A DNA stretch of 64,000 nt from Paraflavitalea devenefica (GCF_011759375.1 NZ_JAARML010000004.1:744001-808000), one strand, 5' to 3'. Shown: positions 25,571 to 33,631, counted from the stretch's first letter. Program-made: numbers and translations. Notes: generated by a model from the letters alone, not told the origin.

Positions 25571-26029
25571 ATGATCACACCGGTTTTAATTCAGCTGTTC
25601 GAGCAGGGTTTGAACAAATTAACAGAAGAAATCAATGCTTACCCCGATGATGCAAGCCTTTGGGTAGTTAAGGAAGGAATCAACAACAGCGGCGGCAACC
25701 TGTGCATGCACCTCGCCGGCAACCTTCAACATTTTTTAGGCGCCGTACTCAATGACTCTGGTTATGTACGCAACCGTGAGGGCGAATTTAAAGTGAAGAA
25801 CATTGCAAAAGCCAAACTGCTCAATGAAATAGAAAATACAAAAACAGCCGTAAAAGATACGCTGGAGCAGGTAAGCAGAAAACAACTGGATAAAAACTAT
25901 CCACTGCCCATCAATGGAGAAATGGTAAATACCGAATATTTCCTGGTCCATTTGCTGGCGCATCTCAACTACCATATTGGACAGATCAATTACCACAGAA
26001 GGTTACTGACTGTCGCCCAACATGCATAG
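25571..26029 (+). CDS. DinB-like four-helix protein (DUF1572 type)
   Basis: 152 residues from ATG 25571; the 37 extra upstream codons overlap the promoter and look non-coding. Predicted four-helix bundle with metal-ligand histidines in CMHLAGNLQHFLGAV and HLLAHLNYHIGQINYHRR, the pattern of the DinB/YfiT superfamily. Members include thiol-dependent transferases and many proteins without known activity. Cytoplasmic. Immediately after the stop begins a REP-like inverted repeat that also contains the end of the convergent flavoprotein gene. Confidence 0.87.
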   Translation: MITPVLIQLFEQGLNKLTEEINAYPDDASLWVVKEGINNSGGNLCMHLAGNLQHFLGAVLNDSGYVRNREGEFKVKNIAKAKLLNEIENTKTAVKDTLEQVSRKQLDKNYPLPINGEMVNTEYFLVHLLAHLNYHIGQINYHRRLLTVAQHA

Positions 26030-26030
26030 C

Positions 26031-26096
26031 TGTCACCCTGAGCCTGTCGAAGGGTCTCTTAAAACTTCAGGAGGCTTCGGCAGGCTCAGTCTGACA
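26031..26096. repeat. REP-like imperfect inverted repeat with CCTGAGCCTGTCGAAGG core
   Basis: 22-base arms, 26031-26052 and 26075-26096, match at 18 of 22 positions. The core CCTGAGCCTGTCGAAGG is, from memory, an extragenic palindrome that recurs in many bacterial genomes. The right arm encodes the last residues and stop codon of the flavoprotein gene. Confidence 0.75.
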
Positions 26097-27371
26097 CTTT
26101 ACAATAGCAGTAGCGGCAATAAATCCGCTCGTCCAGGCATGTTGAAAATTGAATCCTCCTGTAATACCATCCACGTCCAGTATTTCACCGGCAAAGAAAA
26201 GCCGTGGTAGTAACTTACTCTGCATGGTATTGGCATCAATTTCCGTTAGCCTGATACCGCCTGCCGTTACAAACTCTTCTTTAAAAGTCGTTTTCCCCCG
26301 TACGGCAAACTCCTGCACACAACAATTTTTGATCAGTTTATTTTGGGCTGCAGCCGGCAGGTCCGCCCAGCGGATATCTCCGTTAATGCCCGACTGTTCC
26401 AGTAAATAATCCCACAGCCTTTGCGGCAAACCAAAAGGATTTCTGTTACTGATCTTTTGTGTAGCCAGTTCAAATCGTAGCTCCTGCAAATACTCCCGCA
26501 GGCTGTTTTCATTATACGCAGCCAGCCAGTTCACCTGAATGGTAAACTGGTAATTGCCGGCCGCCAGCTCCCGGGCTCCCCAGGCCGATAACCGCAATAT
26601 GGCAGGCCCGCTCATACCCCAATGGGTGATCAATAAAGGCCCGCTGGAACTGAGCTTACTACCCGTGATCCGCACCTGTGCATCCGGCACCGATACGCCC
26701 ATCAACCGGGTAATAGGATTGCCAGGCATATTAAAAGTGAACAAAGAAGGTACAGGTACTTCAATACTATGCCCCAACTGCTTTAACCAATCGAACATCG
26801 CAGCTTTCGGATAACCGCCACAGGCGATGCACACGAAATCCGAAGTCAGCGGTCGGAGGTCGGATAGTTCGATGATGAATCTACCCGTTGCCAATTCCTG
26901 ACTCCCTACTCCAGACTCTGACACCTGACTTCCTGCTTCATACTTCAGACTTCTGACTTCTGACTTCATCCTCACTTCTATCCCATACCTGTTCACCTCC
27001 CGCATGAGGCAGTCAATAATCGTTTGCGAAGAATCTGTTACAGGAAACATACGGCCATCCGCCTCCGTTTTGAGCGCTATGCCCCGCTCCTTAAACCACG
27101 CTATCGTATCGGTCGTAAAAAAATGATGAAATGTCTTCTTCAGGAAATTGGCTCCCCGTGGATACTTACAGACCATTTCAGCAATGGAAAAACAGGCATG
27201 GGTAACATTACAGCGTCCCCCACCCGATACTTTTACCTTAGATAAAATCTTATTGCTTTTTTCCAGGATGATCACTTCCAGTGCAGGGTCCAGCCTTGCT
27301 GCATTAATGGCGCAGAAAAAACCGGCAGCGCCGCCGCCAATAACCACTAACCTTTTCTTTTTGTGTAACAT
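26067..27371 (-). CDS. BaiN/RdsA-like (HI0933 family) NAD(P)/FAD oxidoreductase
   Basis: 434 residues. The dinucleotide-binding motif VVIGGGAAGFFCAINAAR opens the protein, followed by LSKVKVSGGGRCNVTHAC, the family hallmark. TEADGRMFPVTDSSQTIIDCL and CIACGGYPKAAMFDWL continue the FAD domain, and GEILDVDGITGGFNFQHAW closes it. The family is predicted to reduce unsaturated substrates; the physiological substrate here is unknown. Residues about 138-172 are an odd insert (including EAGSQVSESGVGSQELATG and SDLRPLTSDF) encoded by GAAGTCA-like word repeats. The C-terminal tail TEPAEAS comes from a REP-like element. It follows map by 88 bases, separated from it by a terminator. Confidence 0.92.
   Translation of the reverse strand: MLHKKKRLVVIGGGAAGFFCAINAARLDPALEVIILEKSNKILSKVKVSGGGRCNVTHACFSIAEMVCKYPRGANFLKKTFHHFFTTDTIAWFKERGIALKTEADGRMFPVTDSSQTIIDCLMREVNRYGIEVRMKSEVRSLKYEAGSQVSESGVGSQELATGRFIIELSDLRPLTSDFVCIACGGYPKAAMFDWLKQLGHSIEVPVPSLFTFNMPGNPITRLMGVSVPDAQVRITGSKLSSSGPLLITHWGMSGPAILRLSAWGARELAAGNYQFTIQVNWLAAYNENSLREYLQELRFELATQKISNRNPFGLPQRLWDYLLEQSGINGDIRWADLPAAAQNKLIKNCCVQEFAVRGKTTFKEEFVTAGGIRLTEIDANTMQSKLLPRLFFAGEILDVDGITGGFNFQHAWTSGFIAATAIVKCQTEPAEAS
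26838..26978. repeat. Word-repeat tract (GAAGTCN) inside flavoprotein gene
   Basis: On the minus strand the word GAAGTCA/GAAGTCT and decayed forms recur from about 26978 to 26892, and GACCTCCGACCGCTGACTTC from about 26863 to 26842. About 25 bases of ordinary coding sequence separate the two blocks. The same word is intergenic at 33026-33066 and 59758-59789. Confidence 0.8.
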
Positions 27372-27394
27372 ACTGAACTATTAAACCAATCCGG

Positions 27395-27423
27395 TAAAAG
27401 AAAACCCTCCGGGAAGAGGGTTT
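27395..27423 (-). terminator. map terminator
   Basis: AAACCCTC (27402-27409) and GAGGGTTT (27416-27423) form a stem; on the minus strand the sequence TTTTCTTTT follows. Confidence 0.8.
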
Positions 27424-27459
27424 ATACAATCAATTTATCATTACTTGCCAGCTTCAATG

Positions 27460-28275
27460 TTAACTAACCAGCTCTGCCTGGTCCACAACAAGGTGGGCAT
27501 TTGCTTTCTCCGCCGCTTCAATAATACTGTAATCAGATAAAATATCAGCCTTGTTCTTTTGCACAGCCACATCATGCTCAAAATGCACAGAAGGTGAATG
27601 GTCTACCGTACGTACGGTCCAGCCATCAGACTCGGTATACACTTCTTTCTTCCCCATATTGATCATAGGTTCAATAGCCAGTGCCATGCCTTCTTTCAGT
27701 TTGGCGCCGGTACCACGCTTGCCATAATTAGGTACTTGCGGGTCTTCATGCAGACTTTTACCCAGGCCATGCCCTACCAGTTCACGCACTACCCCATACC
27801 CATATTTCTTTTCGGTATGTTCCTGTATAGCAGCCCCTATATCCCCGATACGATTACCAGTTACAGCCTTTTCGATGCCTTTATACAGTGATTCTTTGGT
27901 AACGCGGATCAGCTTCAATACTTCAGGTTTTACGTCCCCTATCGCAAACGTATAGGCATGGTCGCCATGCCAGCCGTTCTTAATAATGCCAATATCCACG
28001 GAAATAATATCGCCGTCCTTTAACTCTCCGCTGTTGGGAAAACCATGCACCACCACATCATTTACCGATATACAGGAGTTGAACGGATAGCCATGAAAAC
28101 CAAGGAAAGAAGGTACGCCACCATGATCGCGGATCATTTCACCGATGGTCTTATCCAATGACAGCGTGGTAATTCCCGGACGGAGTAACTTAGCTATTTC
28201 AGCCAAAGTAGCGCTCACCAGTAAGGCGCTTTGCCGCATAAGCTCTACTTCAGCCGCTGTTTTAATATAGATCAT
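27460..28275 (-). CDS. map: Type I methionine aminopeptidase
   Basis: 271 residues from the inner Met (MIYIKTAAEVELMRQSA); the frame is open 12 codons further into a hairpin. Metal ligands lie in DGDIISVDIGI (Asp), HGDHAYTFAIGD (Asp), ELVGHGLGKSLHEDP (His), and MALAIEPMINMG (Glu), with the last Glu near the C-terminus in VHFEHDVAV. It removes the initiator Met co-translationally after deformylation. In most Bacteroidota map is followed by infA and rpmJ; here a terminator and a flavoprotein gene follow instead. A hairpin with T-rich flank separates it from secY. Confidence 0.96.
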   Translation of the reverse strand: MIYIKTAAEVELMRQSALLVSATLAEIAKLLRPGITTLSLDKTIGEMIRDHGGVPSFLGFHGYPFNSCISVNDVVVHGFPNSGELKDGDIISVDIGIIKNGWHGDHAYTFAIGDVKPEVLKLIRVTKESLYKGIEKAVTGNRIGDIGAAIQEHTEKKYGYGVVRELVGHGLGKSLHEDPQVPNYGKRGTGAKLKEGMALAIEPMINMGKKEVYTESDGWTVRTVDHSPSVHFEHDVAVQKNKADILSDYSIIEAAEKANAHLVVDQAELVS

Positions 28276-28299
28276 TCGCTGGTATCTTTTGTTTAAAAC

Positions 28300-28335
28300 A
28301 AAACCTGACAACTACTATAACAGTTGCCAGGTTTT
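28300..28335 (-). terminator. secY-map spacer hairpin/terminator
   Basis: AAAACCTGACAACT (28300-28313) and AGTTGCCAGGTTTT (28322-28335) pair with one mismatch; the minus strand continues GTTTTGTTTT. It likely ends or attenuates the r-protein transcript before map. The core CCTGNCA recurs in two other hairpins here (40293 and 61089). Confidence 0.6.
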
Positions 28336-28354
28336 AAAGTTGTATAATGAGGTA

Positions 28355-29686
28355 TTACAGGGAGGCGGGCGATACTGCCTGACGACCCTGTACGCGTCCA
28401 CTCTTCATCAAACCATCGTATTGACGCATCAAAAGTTGAGTTTCAATTTGTTGCAGTGTATCCAGGACAACACCCACCATGATCAGCAGGGAAGTTCCTC
28501 CAAAAAAGGAAGAAAAAGACTGTGAAATGCCCAAACGTTGCGCAAATCCGGGCAGGATACCTACTACAGCCAGTAATACAGCGCCTGGCAACGTGATCTT
28601 ATCCATTACAGAGCCAATATAATCGGCTGTAGGCTGGCCGGGTTTCACACCGGGAATGAACCCATTGTTACGTTTAAGATCATCAGCAATTTGCTTGGGA
28701 TTAAAGATCAGCGCTGTATACAGGAAGGTAAAACCAATCACCATTACAGCATAGATTAGCATATACCAGAAGTTGCTGTGATCGCCAAATATTCTGGCCA
28801 ATCCACGGGTAGAGTCAAAGTTGGACAACAAAGTAGGCAGGAACATAATGGCCTGTGCAAAGATGATAGGCATTACACCAGCACTGTTCACCTTGATGGG
28901 CAGGAACTGGCGGGCGCCACCAAACTGGCGGTTACCTACAATTTGTTTGGCATACTGTACAGGTATCTTACGAACCCCCTGGATGAGGATGATCAGTCCC
29001 ATAATAATGGCTACCAGTACAGCGATCTCTATCACAAAAAGCAATATACCACGGCCGCTTCCGGTAGTGGTTTTGGCTGACCATTCCTGCATCAATGATT
29101 GCGGAAGGCGAGCCAGGATACCCACCATGATGATTACGGAGCTACCGTTACCCAGCCCTTTATCAGTGATCTTTTCACCCAGCCACATCACGAATAATGT
29201 GCCGGCGCTGAGAATAACAGTGGTAGAGAGCCAGAAATAAGAAGAATAGGCTTGTACCATGGCATCCTTGTTCGTCTGGTGCAGGTAAGCCACATAGGCG
29301 CTGGCCTGCAGGATAGCAACGGCTACAGTAAGATAGCGAGTGTATTGGTTGATCTTTTTACGACCACTCTCTCCTTCTTTTTGCATCTTCTGGAAGGGGG
29401 GATAGAGGATGGTCATCAACTGCATGAAGATCGAAGCGGAGATATAAGGCATGATACCCAATGCCAGGATGGAAGCCTGTGAAAAGGCGCCGCCGGCAAA
29501 AGCATCAATCAGGCCCAGGATACCACCGCCGGATGCGGCCGTATTGATCTTGGTAGGATCAATACCGGGCAGTACGATGTGTGTACCGAGGCGATATACA
29601 GCTATCAGGGTAATGGTCACCAGGATCTTACTCTTCAGCTCCTCAATACTCCAGATATTCTTCAGGGTTTGTATGAATTTTTTCAC
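28355..29686 (-). CDS. secY: Protein translocase subunit SecY
   Basis: 443 residues with ten transmembrane helices, forming the SecYEG channel of the inner membrane. Landmarks are the N-terminal SKILVTITLIAVYRLGTHIVLPGI (partly shown), the plug region after GGILGLIDAFAGGAFSQAS, and LPIKVNSAGVMPIIFAQAI, the family's second signature. The cytoplasmic loop GNRQFGGARQFLPIK contains the conserved Arg of the ribosome-binding loop. Last gene of the spc-type block. A strong hairpin terminator lies in the 84-base spacer between rplO and secY. Confidence 0.98.
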   Translation of the reverse strand: MKKFIQTLKNIWSIEELKSKILVTITLIAVYRLGTHIVLPGIDPTKINTAASGGGILGLIDAFAGGAFSQASILALGIMPYISASIFMQLMTILYPPFQKMQKEGESGRKKINQYTRYLTVAVAILQASAYVAYLHQTNKDAMVQAYSSYFWLSTTVILSAGTLFVMWLGEKITDKGLGNGSSVIIMVGILARLPQSLMQEWSAKTTTGSGRGILLFVIEIAVLVAIIMGLIILIQGVRKIPVQYAKQIVGNRQFGGARQFLPIKVNSAGVMPIIFAQAIMFLPTLLSNFDSTRGLARIFGDHSNFWYMLIYAVMVIGFTFLYTALIFNPKQIADDLKRNNGFIPGVKPGQPTADYIGSVMDKITLPGAVLLAVVGILPGFAQRLGISQSFSSFFGGTSLLIMVGVVLDTLQQIETQLLMRQYDGLMKSGRVQGRQAVSPASL

Positions 29687-29723
29687 GGAATCCAGAAATT
29701 TATTATGATGGCCTCTGTCGTTA

Positions 29724-29753
29724 ACAAAAAAAGACGCATTCGGAGATGCGTCT
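29724..29753 (-). terminator. Terminator-like hairpin between rplO and secY
   Basis: AGACGCAT (29732-29739) and ATGCGTCT (29746-29753) pair perfectly around TCGGAG; on the minus strand seven T residues follow. Because it stands ahead of secY within the operon it probably acts as a partial terminator. Confidence 0.8.
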
Positions 29754-29770
29754 ATGCAAGTTACGTAAAA

Positions 29771-30220
29771 TTACTTTACAATTTCCACAGTACCGCCGGC
29801 TGCTTCAATGGCAGCTTTGGCTTTTTCGCTGATCGCATTCACCTTGAAGGCTACCTTGCTTTTCAGCTCGCCATTACCCAATATTTTCACCAGGTCGGTA
29901 CGGCTAACCAGGCCATTGATATACAGGTTCTCCAGGGAGAATTCTTTCAGTTCATACTTTTCAACGAGGTGATCTACTTGGCCGAGGTTAAACACCTTGT
30001 ACTCAACCCTGTTTATATTAGTAAAACCACGTTTTGGCAAACGGCGCTGGATAGGCATCTGACCACCTTCATGCGCGTTCTTACGTTGGTAACCGGCACG
30101 GCTCTGACCACCTTTGTTACCTTTGGTAGAGGTACCACCCTTTCCGGATGCTTCACCACGACCTAATCTTTTTTCTCTATGCGTTGCGCCTTCTGCGGGC
30201 TTAATGCTGTGTAATTTCAT
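29771..30220 (-). CDS. rplO: 50S ribosomal protein L15
   Basis: 149 residues. The basic N-terminal tail has GEASGKGGTSTKGNKGGQSRAG, the extended glycine-rich arm that threads into 23S rRNA, and GGQMPIQRRLPKRGF is the family signature. The globular end AAGGTVEIVK closes the protein. Length matches bacterial L15. Cotranscribed with rpmD 53 bases upstream; a terminator-like hairpin separates it from secY. Confidence 0.97.
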   Translation of the reverse strand: MKLHSIKPAEGATHREKRLGRGEASGKGGTSTKGNKGGQSRAGYQRKNAHEGGQMPIQRRLPKRGFTNINRVEYKVFNLGQVDHLVEKYELKEFSLENLYINGLVSRTDLVKILGNGELKSKVAFKVNAISEKAKAAIEAAGGTVEIVK

Positions 30221-30273
30221 GTTTTTTGATTTTTACTCAACGGGGAATCTCCCCTCGCTTTTTAATTTGATAA

Positions 30274-30456
30274 TTACTTAACCTCTTCTACTGTTACCAG
30301 GTGGGTTACTTTACGCACCATACCCAGTATTTGCGGAGTTGCTTCCACTTCTTTGGTAGAATTCAGCTTATTCAAGCCCAATGCCTGAAGCGTTAACTTC
30401 TGACGTTCAGGTCTGTCAATTCCACTTTTTACTAAAGTGATCTTAATCTTGCTCAT
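30274..30456 (-). CDS. rpmD: 50S ribosomal protein L30
   Basis: 60 residues: KIKITLVKSGIDRPERQKLTL, then ALGLNKLNSTKEVEATPQILGM (partly shown) and a short C-terminal strand. This is the standard short bacterial L30 located between S5 and L15. The 77-base gap behind rpsE holds a word-repeat tract. Confidence 0.96.
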   Translation of the reverse strand: MSKIKITLVKSGIDRPERQKLTLQALGLNKLNSTKEVEATPQILGMVRKVTHLVTVEEVK

Positions 30457-30490
30457 GATTTAATCATTATGATCAACCATCTGTCAGGTA

Positions 30491-30533
30491 ACGGTCGCCA
30501 TCCGGCTACCGCCTCCCGACTCCCGGCTGATAG
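30491..30533. repeat. Word-repeat tract in rpsE-rpmD spacer
   Basis: On the minus strand the words GCCGGGAGTCGGGAGGCGG and TAGCCGGATGGCGACCG follow the rpsE stop codon directly. GC-rich, unlike the AT-rich spacers elsewhere. Confidence 0.6.
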
Positions 30534-31052
30534 TTATCCGTTAAATACTTTCTTCAGGTTCAGTTTACGTTGCTTGGCGATGGTAACCGGCTCACGCAGC
30601 AGCGCCAGCGCACCAAAAGTAGCTTTCACCACGTTGTGCGGGTTAGCAGAACCAAGAGATTTAGCCAGTACGTCGGTAATACCAACGCTTTCCAATACAG
30701 CACGCATGCTACCTCCGGCAATTACACCGGTACCATGAGCGGCTGGCTTGATCAATACCTTGGCAGCACCTACTTTCGCCCACTGATCGTGAGGGATAGT
30801 ACCGTGCATGATAGGCACTTTTATGAGGTTCTTCTTGGCATCTTCAATGCCTTTGGTAATAGCTTCCTGTACTTCTTTGGCTTTACCGAGACCATGACCA
30901 ACCACACCATTTTCATTACCCACAACTACGAGGGCAGAAAAACTGAAGGCACGACCACCTTTAGTGGTTTTTACCACCCGGTTGATGGCTACCACTTTTT
31001 CTTTCAGCTCAAGATCGCCGGCTTTAACTCTGTTTAAATTAACTTTTGCCAT
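30534..31052 (-). CDS. rpsE: 30S ribosomal protein S5
   Basis: 172 residues. LKEKVVAINRVVKTTKGGRAF is the N-terminal dsRNA-binding-like domain with the KGGR loop; GHGLGKAKEVQEAI and PAAHGTGVIAGGSMRAVLE are the S5 signatures. S5 helps decoding accuracy and mRNA unwinding on the 30S subunit. Length normal. It follows rplR by 41 bases. Confidence 0.97.
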   Translation of the reverse strand: MAKVNLNRVKAGDLELKEKVVAINRVVKTTKGGRAFSFSALVVVGNENGVVGHGLGKAKEVQEAITKGIEDAKKNLIKVPIMHGTIPHDQWAKVGAAKVLIKPAAHGTGVIAGGSMRAVLESVGITDVLAKSLGSANPHNVVKATFGALALLREPVTIAKQRKLNLKKVFNG

Positions 31053-31093
31053 TATTTCGATTTGACGATTTTATTTGTAAATACGCTAAGGAA

Positions 31094-31444
31094 TTAGAAT
31101 TGCAAACCACCTTCACGGGCGCCATCAGCTACACTCTTTACCCGGCCATGATACAGGTTACCACCACGATCAAAAATGATGATGTTAATGCCTAATTCAG
31201 TAGCCTTACGGGCAATTGCCAGACCTACCAGCTTGCTCTTTTCGATCCTGGTCCCTTTCTGGGCAGCAATATCCTTGTCCTTAGAAGAAGCCGCGGCCAA
31301 AGTTTTACCGGAAACGTCGTCAATCAGTTGCACATAAATATCTGTATTGCTCCTGAAAACAGACAGCCTTGGTTTTTGGCTGGTGCCGGATACTTTCTTA
31401 CGGATCCGGTAGCGGATTTTCTGTCTTTTAACTAATTTATTCAT
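31094..31444 (-). CDS. rplR: 50S ribosomal protein L18
   Basis: 116 residues: RRQ-like basic start (VKRQKIRYRIRKKVSGTSQKP), PRLSVFRSNTDIYVQLIDD and FDRGGNLYHGRVKSVADGAREGG are L18 hallmarks; it binds 5S rRNA in the central protuberance. Normal length. A GC-rich hairpin without T-run lies 16 bases upstream, behind rplF. Confidence 0.97.
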   Translation of the reverse strand: MNKLVKRQKIRYRIRKKVSGTSQKPRLSVFRSNTDIYVQLIDDVSGKTLAAASSKDKDIAAQKGTRIEKSKLVGLAIARKATELGINIIIFDRGGNLYHGRVKSVADGAREGGLQF

Positions 31445-31460
31445 TGCTCTTTATTTTATA

Positions 31461-31481
31461 CCGCCCGATACTGCCGGGCGG
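31461..31481. repeat. GC-rich hairpin in rplF-rplR spacer
   Basis: CCGCCCG (31461-31467) and CGGGCGG (31475-31481) form a perfect stem. No T-run on the minus strand, so more likely a processing, stability or protein-binding site than a terminator. Confidence 0.5.
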
Positions 31482-31493
31482 TTAATTTTCAAA

Positions 31494-32048
31494 TTATTTA
31501 CCAGCAGCCTTACCAGCTTTACGACGGATAACCTCACCAGCATACTTAACACCTTTTCCTTTGTAGGGCTCTGGCTTACGCAGGCTGCGCAGTTTGGCAG
31601 CAACCTGACCAATCAGTTGCTTGTCGATACCTTCCAGGCTGATCTTCGGATTCTCCCCTTTTTCCTGGGAAGTAGTCAGTTTCAATTCCTTGGGTATTTC
31701 AAAAATGATATTGTGAGAGTAACCGAGTGACAGGTCAAGCAGGTTACCCTGGTTGGAGGCTTTATAACCTACACCCACCAGCTCCAGGTTTCTTTTATAA
31801 CCTTCTGTTACGCCTTTAACCAGGTTGGCAACCAACGCACGGTATAAACCATGCATAGCGCGGTGGCGGATCTGGTCAGTAGGACGTGCAAAAGTGATCG
31901 TATTATCTTTCACTTCTACAGTAATATCACGATCAATGGCTTGCTTCAGCTCACCTTTAGGGCCTTTTACGGTCAGCACATTGTCTTTTCCTATGGTAGC
32001 AGTAACACCAGCGGGCACTACTACGGGTTGTTTACCTATACGAGACAT
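31494..32048 (-). CDS. rplF: 50S ribosomal protein L6
   Basis: 184 residues with two related folds: MSRIGKQPVVVPAGVTATI at the start, and PEPYKGKGVKYAGEVIRRKAGK, the family signature, at the end. L6 lies near the factor-binding site. Normal length. The spacer upstream (to rpsH) is 122 bases, long for this operon, and carries a weak A-rich word tract. Confidence 0.97.
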   Translation of the reverse strand: MSRIGKQPVVVPAGVTATIGKDNVLTVKGPKGELKQAIDRDITVEVKDNTITFARPTDQIRHRAMHGLYRALVANLVKGVTEGYKRNLELVGVGYKASNQGNLLDLSLGYSHNIIFEIPKELKLTTSQEKGENPKISLEGIDKQLIGQVAAKLRSLRKPEPYKGKGVKYAGEVIRRKAGKAAGK

Positions 32049-32052
32049 AAAA

Positions 32053-32088
32053 ATCAGTTTAATGTTTTCTGTTTATTGTTTCTTGTTA
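32053..32088. repeat. Weak word-repeat tract in rpsH-rplF spacer
   Basis: On the minus strand GAAACAATAAACAGAAAACA repeats an (A)AACA/TAAACA word just upstream of rplF. Low complexity, less regular than the other tracts. Confidence 0.4.
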
Positions 32089-32170
32089 CCAACCGATCAG
32101 CCTGGTATAGGACCGGCTTAATGTATCGGTAACTTCCATGAATCAGGCCGAAGCTCAAAGCCTGCAGCTC

Positions 32171-32569
32171 TTAATAGATATAGCAAAGCACTTCGCCACC
32201 TACGTTCTGCACTTTAGCTTGCTTATCGGTCATCACTCCTTTCGAAGTGCTGATGATGGCAACGCCTAAACCATTCTTCACACGTTTGAATTCAGCAGGG
32301 CTGGCATACTGACGTAAACCCGGACGGCTTACCCTTTCCAGTGACCTGATAGCAGGCTCTTTGGATTGGGGATCGTACTTCAGGGCGATCTTGATCACGC
32401 CTTGCTTGTTATCATCCTCAAATTTGTATTTCAGGATGTAGCCTTGATCATACAGAATCTCTGTGATACGCTTTTTAAGGTTAGAAGCCGGAATTTCTAC
32501 AATCCGGTGACCGGCCAGTTGCGCATTACGAACTCTGGTCAGAAAATCTGCTATAGGATCTGTTACCAT
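32171..32569 (-). CDS. rpsH: 30S ribosomal protein S8
   Basis: 132 residues: DPIADFLTRVRNAQLAGH start, SRPGLRQYASPAEFKRVKNGLG (partly shown) and GVMTDKQAKVQNVGGEVLCYIY end. The GLGVAIISTSKGVMTD segment is the S8 signature that contacts 16S rRNA helix 21. In enterobacteria S8 represses the spc operon at the rplE region; no similar site was recognised here. Normal length. Confidence 0.97.
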   Translation of the reverse strand: MVTDPIADFLTRVRNAQLAGHRIVEIPASNLKKRITEILYDQGYILKYKFEDDNKQGVIKIALKYDPQSKEPAIRSLERVSRPGLRQYASPAEFKRVKNGLGVAIISTSKGVMTDKQAKVQNVGGEVLCYIY

Positions 32570-32678
32570 TATTATATAAGTTATTGTATCAGTTCAGAAT
32601 ATGTTTGAATCTCTTACACACAGGATGGACCGATACGGGACTGATAATTACCATATCTCATATCCTGCAATGCGTTTA

Positions 32679-32948
32679 TTACCAGGAAGCCTTACGCACA
32701 CCCGGGATCTTGCCGTTAAGGGCCATCTCACGGAAGGTAACACGGGAGAGGCCGAAGTAACGGATATATCCCTTGGGACGACCAGTTAACTGACAGCGGT
32801 TCTTCAGACGAACTTTAGAAGAATTCTTCGGCAGTTCATCCAATGCCTGCCATTCTCCGGCAGCCTTTAAAGCAGCACGCTTTTCAGCATACTGAGCTAC
32901 CATGCGTTCTCTTTTCCTTTGTCTGGCTTTTACTGACTCTTTTGCCAT
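32679..32948 (-). CDS. rpsN: 30S ribosomal protein S14, zinc-free form
   Basis: 89 residues from the inner Met (MAKESVKARQRKRERM); the frame is open 13 codons upstream into spacer DNA. The region NRCQLTGRPKGYIRYFGLSR is the S14 signature. The protein is the long form and lacks the CxxC..CxxC zinc site of the short S14 type, with a single Cys in NRCQLTG. It sits in the 30S head. Confidence 0.96.
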   Translation of the reverse strand: MAKESVKARQRKRERMVAQYAEKRAALKAAGEWQALDELPKNSSKVRLKNRCQLTGRPKGYIRYFGLSRVTFREMALNGKIPGVRKASW

Positions 32949-33025
32949 AATAATTACAAATTCGAATTTAAAATGTCGAAACCCCAAGCTTTGCTCCGGA
33001 TTCCGGATTTGTATTTTATATTTCG

Positions 33026-33066
33026 TGTCCGATTTCAGGCTTCTGACTTCGGACCTCCGACTTCAG
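33026..33066. repeat. Word-repeat tract (GAAGTCN) behind rplE
   Basis: On the minus strand CTGAAGTCGGAGGTCCGAAG and GTCAGAAGCCTGAAATCGG start one base after the rplE stop codon. Same word as in the flavoprotein gene and at 59758. Confidence 0.75.
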
Positions 33067-33067
33067 A

Positions 33068-33631
33068 TTAGTCTTTCTTCTTGAACGGCATACCCATTTC
33101 TTTCAGCAGCTCAAATGCTTCTTCGTTGGTACCAGCCGTAGTTACGAAAGTAATATCAAGACCAGTGATCTTATTTACTTTATCAATATCGATCTCCGGG
33201 AAAATGATTTGTTCAGTAACACCGAGGGTGTAGTTACCGCGACCATCAAATGCTTTTTCATTGATCCCCTTGAAGTCACGTACACGGGGTAAAGCAGTAG
33301 AGATCAGTCTGTCCAGGAACTCATACATCTTCACACCACGCAAAGTAACACGGGCGCCGATAGGCATGTTCTTACGCAGTTTGAAGTTAGAGATATCCTT
33401 CTTGGACATGGTAGTAACCGCTTTCTGACCGGTGATCTGTGTAAGTTCATCAACAGCCACATCTACCAGCTTCTTATCAGTTACGGCTCCATTTACACCA
33501 CGGTTCAGGCAGATCTTTTCCAGACGGGGAACCTGCATAACGCTGTCGTAGTTAAAACGCTTCATCAGGGCAGGTACAACGTCTTTCTTGTACTTGTCTG
33601 CTAATCTCGGAGAATATTTTGTTGTGCTCAT
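33068..33631 (-). CDS. rplE: 50S ribosomal protein L5
   Basis: 187 residues. PRLEKICLNRGVNGAVTDKK, KAVTTMSKKDISNFKLRKNMP (partly shown) and DFKGINEKAFDGRGNYTLGV are L5 landmarks; L5 binds 5S rRNA and bridges to the small subunit. Normal length. The stop codon is followed at once by GAAGTCN word repeats. Confidence 0.97.
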   Translation of the reverse strand: MSTTKYSPRLADKYKKDVVPALMKRFNYDSVMQVPRLEKICLNRGVNGAVTDKKLVDVAVDELTQITGQKAVTTMSKKDISNFKLRKNMPIGARVTLRGVKMYEFLDRLISTALPRVRDFKGINEKAFDGRGNYTLGVTEQIIFPEIDIDKVNKITGLDITFVTTAGTNEEAFELLKEMGMPFKKKD

